Shown here: positions 59,558 to 64,000 of the stretch, one piece after another
How positions within the stretch are numbered: position 1 is the first letter of the stretch
Layout of the letters: every line of letters begins with the position of its first letter
NCBI RefSeq assembly: GCF_040939455.1
Contig: NC_134110.1
Coordinates: 193,501-257,500 of the forward strand
DNA length: 64,000 nt
Reading direction: 5' to 3'
Source: Microcebus murinus
Taxonomy: Eukaryota; Chordata; Mammalia; Primates; Cheirogaleidae
Notes under the pieces: model-generated
What the model was told of the DNA's origin: nothing
Databases searched by the model: none
The model's input: only the letters and a program-made list of their open reading frames with translations
Translations under genes and position numbers: made by a program

Positions 59558-59648
59558 TTTTGAATGTGGAATGCTAAACAAGTTTGCCCAAGGGCCACGC
59601 TAATCTGTATTTTTCCAGTTTTAGTATATGTACTGCTGAAGTGAGCGA
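59558..59648 (-). pseudogene. RNU6 (pseudogene): U6 snRNA retropseudogene
   Basis: Read on the minus strand, the segment starts with a decayed GTGCTCGCTTCGGCAGCA (several transitions), followed by CATATACTAAAA and then GATTAGCGTGGCCC, and ends at a decayed U6 3' end. Parts of the GAACGATACAGAGAA and AAGGATGACACGC blocks are lost. An A run follows the U6 3' end on the minus strand, which fits L1-mediated retrotransposition. It is not expected to be functional. Confidence 0.85.
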
Positions 59649-59802
59649 TAGATGTGGCAGTTTAATGATGTGCTCATGGTCCCGTGAACATTAATGTTAT
59701 TTCGTTAGGTGTTTAAAGATTTGCTTGTCTGGCACATGTAAGATAGTACAGTATTGCCAGTTCTTTCTATATTTTCCAATGTCTGCAGAATGCTTTTCCT
59801 TT

Positions 59803-59935
59803 TATTTTTTTAGGAGACAGGGTCTTCCTGCTATGTTGCCCAGGCTGGCCCTGGAACTCCAGGGCTCAAGCAGCCGTCCCACCTCAGCCTCCGGGGGACC
59901 TGCAGCCACAGGCGCCCGCTGTTCTTGGTCACAAT
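59803..59935 (-). mobile_element. Old Alu monomer
   Basis: ggagacagggtcttcctgct to acaggcgcccgctgttcttg. Confidence 0.7.
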
Positions 59936-61020
59936 AGTGATGTATTTTTACTTGGTCAAGATTGTCTTTATACATCGTTTATTTTTAATTTATGCAAGTG
60001 TACCTCAGTTTGACACAAAACAGTGTCAAATAAGAGCAACCACTCACTCAACCCTTTTTGGCTTCAGGACCTTTTTATAATTTACTATGCTAGAAATTGA
60101 GGATCACTGCCTTCCTTAAAGCTGATGGTTCTTGTTTGGTTCTTGGAGGAAAGGCCAGGGTAGGTTAGGGTCCCAATGCTGAATCTCAGAGACAGCTTCC
60201 ACTTTCATGTCACTGAGCTGTTCCGGCCACGTCTTTTATTTATTTATTTTTTTTGACTCTCAAACTTGCTTTCACCTGGTGTTGGATGGGAAGACCAAGC
60301 TGGAGAACGCTACTGCAGTATATGAAAAACCCATATTTTCTAGGTCTGCTTAAATTTCTTTTTTTAAGTTCTGGAGACTTGTCTTGGGCTGTGTAGTAGA
60401 CTGTATAATTTGAAACTGTGCCCATTACATTATACCTGGGAATGTAAGATAAAAATTTCTCTTAAGTGCATACATGAGCAGAAAAGGAAGAGACTAAAAC
60501 TGGAACCCCAAAGTTGTGTCTGCCTTCAGTCTGGGTAATGACAGGGACGCTGCATGTGACTATTGCTTAGATAGAGAAAAACAATTGAAAAGATAAGAAG
60601 GGAACGAAGTAGACTGGAACCAGCATGAAGTGGTGGCACACTTGGTAATTCAGAATAATCTTCCGCTGAGGCCTTTCACACAGTAAGCAGAGTTTCACAG
60701 CATCTGAAGGCGCCGGAGAGCAGAGCAGGTGGCGGAGACGGGATGGGCCAGCACCTGCGGGAGGCGGCGTCTCTGGGGTGTGAGCCCGTGATCAGTGTAG
60801 CTGTCGCCTTGCAGGTGTTTGCCAGGGTCAGGGGTTACCTGACAGGCTGATTGGTACTTGTGACAGTCACTTGGTTGGGCTCGTGGACATGAATTGGAGA
60901 CCTGTGAAGAAATCAGGACCCCAAAAGGCTACACCTTAGGGATAAGGATGATTTGATTCTTCAGACAGTTTTACAAATGTGATATCCGGGAAATAACTAG
61001 GTGTGTGAGACAAAACCACA
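59936..61020. other. Unique intergenic sequence
   Basis: No gene or repeat recognised; one GC-richer patch at about 60700-60850. Confidence 0.55.
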
Positions 61021-61021
61021 C

Positions 61022-61195
61022 CAAGTTGGGTGCAGCAGGGCGTGTGTGGTAGTCCCAGCTACTCAGGAGGCTGAGATGGGAGGATCATCTGAGCCCAGGA
61101 GTTCAAGGCTGTAGTGTGTTATGACTGGGCCTGTGAGTAGCCCCGGTAGCCCAGCCCGGGCAACATAGTGAGACCCTGTCTCAAAAAATAAATAA
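61022..61195 (+). mobile_element. Old Alu fragment
   Basis: Right-arm type, ggcgtgtgtggtagtcccag-like head and caaaaaataaataaa tail. Confidence 0.7.
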
Positions 61196-61625
61196 AACTA
61201 CATGAAAAAAAGTAAAGAGAAACTGATTTAAGAAGTAGACTCAGGATATAAGCTATTCGACTTGCTTTAGGAGTTGTAAGTGCCCAGGGTCATTCAGATA
61301 CTGCCATTATAAGACACAGTTATGCCGGAGAAATAAAAGGAGAAAGGCTGCAAAAGAAAGGAAAAAATTAAAACAAACAAAAATAAATTTAAAAAGACAC
61401 ATTTATGCTAAGAGATAAGTTGAGATGAAGAATTTAAGCACCAAACTTAAAACTAAAAAGCATGCGGGCATTTTAGAGCTAAAACATAGAATAGCTAAAA
61501 TAGGAACTCAGTGAATAGGGTTTTAATAGACACAGCTAAGAGAAAACTTGAAAAATAGGTCAGGAAGAAATACACATATTAAGAGACAGAGAGAAAAAGG
61601 TGGAAAATAAAGAGTAAGACAAATG

Positions 61626-61897
61626 GCTAGGTGCCATGGCTCATGTCTAATTAGGGAGGCTGAGGTGGGAGGACCACTTGAGGCCAGGAGTTTGAGACCA
61701 TCCTTGATAACATAGACCCATCTCTACCAAATATTTAAAAATACTTCCTGGGTGTGGTGGCACGTGTGTGTAGTTCTATTTGGGAGCCTGAAGAGGAGGA
61801 TCACTTGAGCTCAGGAGTTCCAGGCTGCAGTGAGTTGATTGGGCCACTGTACTCCGGCCTGGGCAACAGAGCAAGACCCTGTCTCAAAAGAAAAGAT
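61626..61897 (+). mobile_element. Old AluJ-like element
   Basis: Diverged dimer, ends ccctgtctcaaaagaaaaga directly before the truncated L1. Confidence 0.75.
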
Positions 61898-62008
61898 TGC
61901 TTCAAGCAAGAGAAAGAAATAATAAAGGGCATCCAAATTGGGAAAGAGAAAGTCAAACTATCCCTGTTTGCCAGTGATATGATCTTACATGTTGAAAACC
62001 CTGAAGAT

Positions 62009-62330
62009 GGCCTGGCTCACGCCGTGGCTCACGCCTGTAATTCCAGCACTCTGGGAGGTCGAGGCAGGCGGATTGCTCGAGGTCAGGAGTTCGAAACCAG
62101 CCTGAGCAAGAGCGAGACCCCGTCTCTACTAAAAATAGAAATTAATTGACCAACTAAACATAGATATACAAAAAAAATATTAGCTGGGGATGGTGGCGCA
62201 TGCTTGTAGTCCCAGCTACTTGGGAGGCTGAGGCAGGAGGATTGAGGTTGCTGTGAGTGAGGCTGATGCCACGGCACTCACTCTAGCCTGGGCAACAAAG
62301 TGAGACTCTTTCTCAAAAAAAAAAAAGAGA
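62009..62330 (+). mobile_element. Lemur Alu within L1 ORF2
   Basis: Flanked by gaaaaccctgaa(g/a)at; right arm is missing the 'gcccaggagt' segment. Confidence 0.92.
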
Positions 62331-63038
62331 AAAGAAAACCCTGAAAATGCCACCAAAAGATTCCTAGAATTGATAAATTCAGTAAAGTCTTGGATTACAA
62401 AGTTACATAAATCAAGAGCATTCTATTGCTAATATCACTCAAGCTGAGAGTCAAGTCAAGAACTAAGTACTACAGCCGGTAGCTAGAAAGCTGCCTAGGA
62501 ATGTACTTAGCCAAAGAGGTGACAGAGCTCTCCAAGGACAGCCACAGAACACTGGTGGGAGGCATCACAGATGCCACAGACCAACAGAGAAACACCCCTG
62601 CCTATGGGTTGGGGGAACCAACATTGCTGAAATGTCCACACTGCCCAAGGTGATTCACAGATTCAGTGTAATTCCCTTCAAAATCCCAGTACCACTTTCC
62701 AAAGATCTAGAAAAACAATCCTACACTTCATATGGCACCAAAAAAGAGCCCAAATAGCCAAAGTACTCCTAAGCAAAAAGAACAAATACGGAGGCACCAC
62801 ATAACCTGACTGCAATTTATACTACAAGACTAAAACCTAGAAATGAAACCGTAGAACTATGACCAACTAGTTTTCAACAAAACAGGCAAAGACATACATG
62901 TGGGAGAAACACTGGGAAAACTGGATAGCCACATTGCAGAAGAATGAAACTGGATCCCTGTGTCTCACCATATACAAAAATTAACCCAACATGGGTTAAA
63001 GACTTAAGTCCTGAAACCATAAAAATTCTGGAAGGAAG

Positions 63039-63350
63039 CCTGGGTGCGGTGGCTCACGCCTGTAATCCTAGCACTCTGGGAGGCCGAGGTGGGCGGATTG
63101 CTTGAGGTCAGGAGTTCCAAACCAGCCTGAGCAAGAGCGAGACCCCATCTCTACTATAAATAGAAAGAAATTAATTGGCCAACTAATATATATATATAGA
63201 AAAAATCAGCCAGGCATGGTGGCGCATGCCTGTAGTCCCAGCTACTTGGGAGGCTGAGGCAGGAGGATCGCTTGAGCCCAGGCTGACTCCACGACACTCA
63301 CCCTAGCATGGGCAACAAATCGAGACTCTGTCTCAAAAAAAAAAAAAAAA
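63039..63350 (+). mobile_element. Lemur Alu within L1 ORF2
   Basis: Flanked by aaaattctggaag(g/a)a; small deletion in the right arm. Confidence 0.92.
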
Positions 63351-64000
63351 TTCTGGAAGAAAACAGAGGAAAAACTCTTCTAGACATTGGTGCATAGGCA
63401 AAGAATTTATAAGATCCCAAAAATACAGCAACAACAACAAAAAAAGGGATTTAATTAAAAGGTTTCTACACAACAAAGGAAGTAATCAGCAGAGTAAATC
63501 TGCAGAATGAGAGAAGACACTTGCAAAGTTTACAGGAAGCAAATCTACAAAGAACAACAAATCAAGAAAAAACGACCCTATCAAAAATTAAGTAGGCAAT
63601 AGACATGAACAGATCCTTCTCAAAAGAAGGTAGACAGCTGGCTAACATGAAAAAATGCCTAGCATCACTAATTATCTGGGAAATACAAATTAAAACTGCA
63701 ATGGCATACCACCTTACCCCCGTCAGATTAGCCATTATTAAAAAGTCAAAAAGCAATAGATGTTGGTGCAGATGAGGAGGAAAGGAATGCCCCTCCACTG
63801 TTGGTGGGAGTGCGAACTAGTACGACTGCTATGAAAAGCAGGAAGGAGATTCCTCATAGAACTAAACGTAGACCTGCCATTAGATCCAGCAGTCCCACTA
63901 CTGGGGTATCTATCTACCGAAAGGAAAGGAAGTCACATCAAAAAGACACCTGCACCTGAATGTTTATTGCAGCACACAACTCACCGTTGCAAAGGTGCGG

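Larger units (their letters stand above)
61899..64000 (+). mobile_element. 5'-truncated L1 (ORF2 part), split by two Alus, runs off the window
   Basis: Reads as L1 ORF2 in sense: [20 protein letters not shown] then [14 protein letters not shown] just before the first Alu (62009-62330), so the usual FADD reverse-transcriptase motif reads FASD. ORF2 text resumes (62331-63037), is cut by a second Alu (63039-63350), and continues to the window edge. It starts abruptly after an old Alu. Several stops and the motif change make it inactive. Confidence 0.88.

Overview
The window is nuclear DNA of a strepsirrhine primate, most likely a lemur. The main evidence is about 30 Alu elements of the lemur type, whose left arm ends in an AT-rich linker (aattaattggccaactaat) and whose right arm carries 'gctgacgccacggcactcactctag'. 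A 73-bp piggyBac-type MITE with TTAA target duplications is also consistent with a mouse-lemur-like lineage. Species is inferred, not proven.

Layout. (1) 1-24,300: repeat-dense intergenic DNA with nested Alus, MIR and L1 fragments, a pair of hAT-type elements and a GC-rich island (about 4,850-6,010) containing a 37/38-bp minisatellite. (2) 22,611-35,280: three large GC-rich minisatellites (23-bp, 25-bp and 56-bp families, about 5.7 kb in total). An intact tRNA-Lys(CTT) gene lies just downstream of the first. The 25-bp array lies inside a remnant that looks like a non-autonomous DNA transposon. (3) 35,280-37,150: the CpG-island promoter of MORF4L1, with a ZNF143-type and two NRF1-type sites, followed by YY1-like sites in intron 1. 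(4) 36,095-58,189: the complete MORF4L1 (MRG15) gene on the + strand. Twelve coding exons splice in frame to 323 residues. A conserved 117-bp cassette exon (46,171-46,287) gives 362 residues and inserts into the chromodomain. The 3' UTR ends near 58,855. (5) 58,860-64,000: intergenic DNA with an antisense U6 pseudogene, old Alus and a 5'-truncated + strand L1 broken by two Alus.

Function. The only protein-coding gene I can support is MORF4L1, a chromatin reader that brings TIP60/NuA4, SIN3-HDAC and ASH1L activities to H3K36-methylated chromatin. From memory, human chromosome 15q25 has the same tRNA-Lys(CTT) to MORF4L1 order and roughly the same spacing. Long open frames elsewhere come from minisatellites, CpG-rich DNA or Alus. 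I found no new multi-gene system. The most unusual material is the minisatellite cluster, the intronic piggyBac MITE placed at an exon 8 branch-point position, and the cassette exon that splits the chromodomain aromatic cage.
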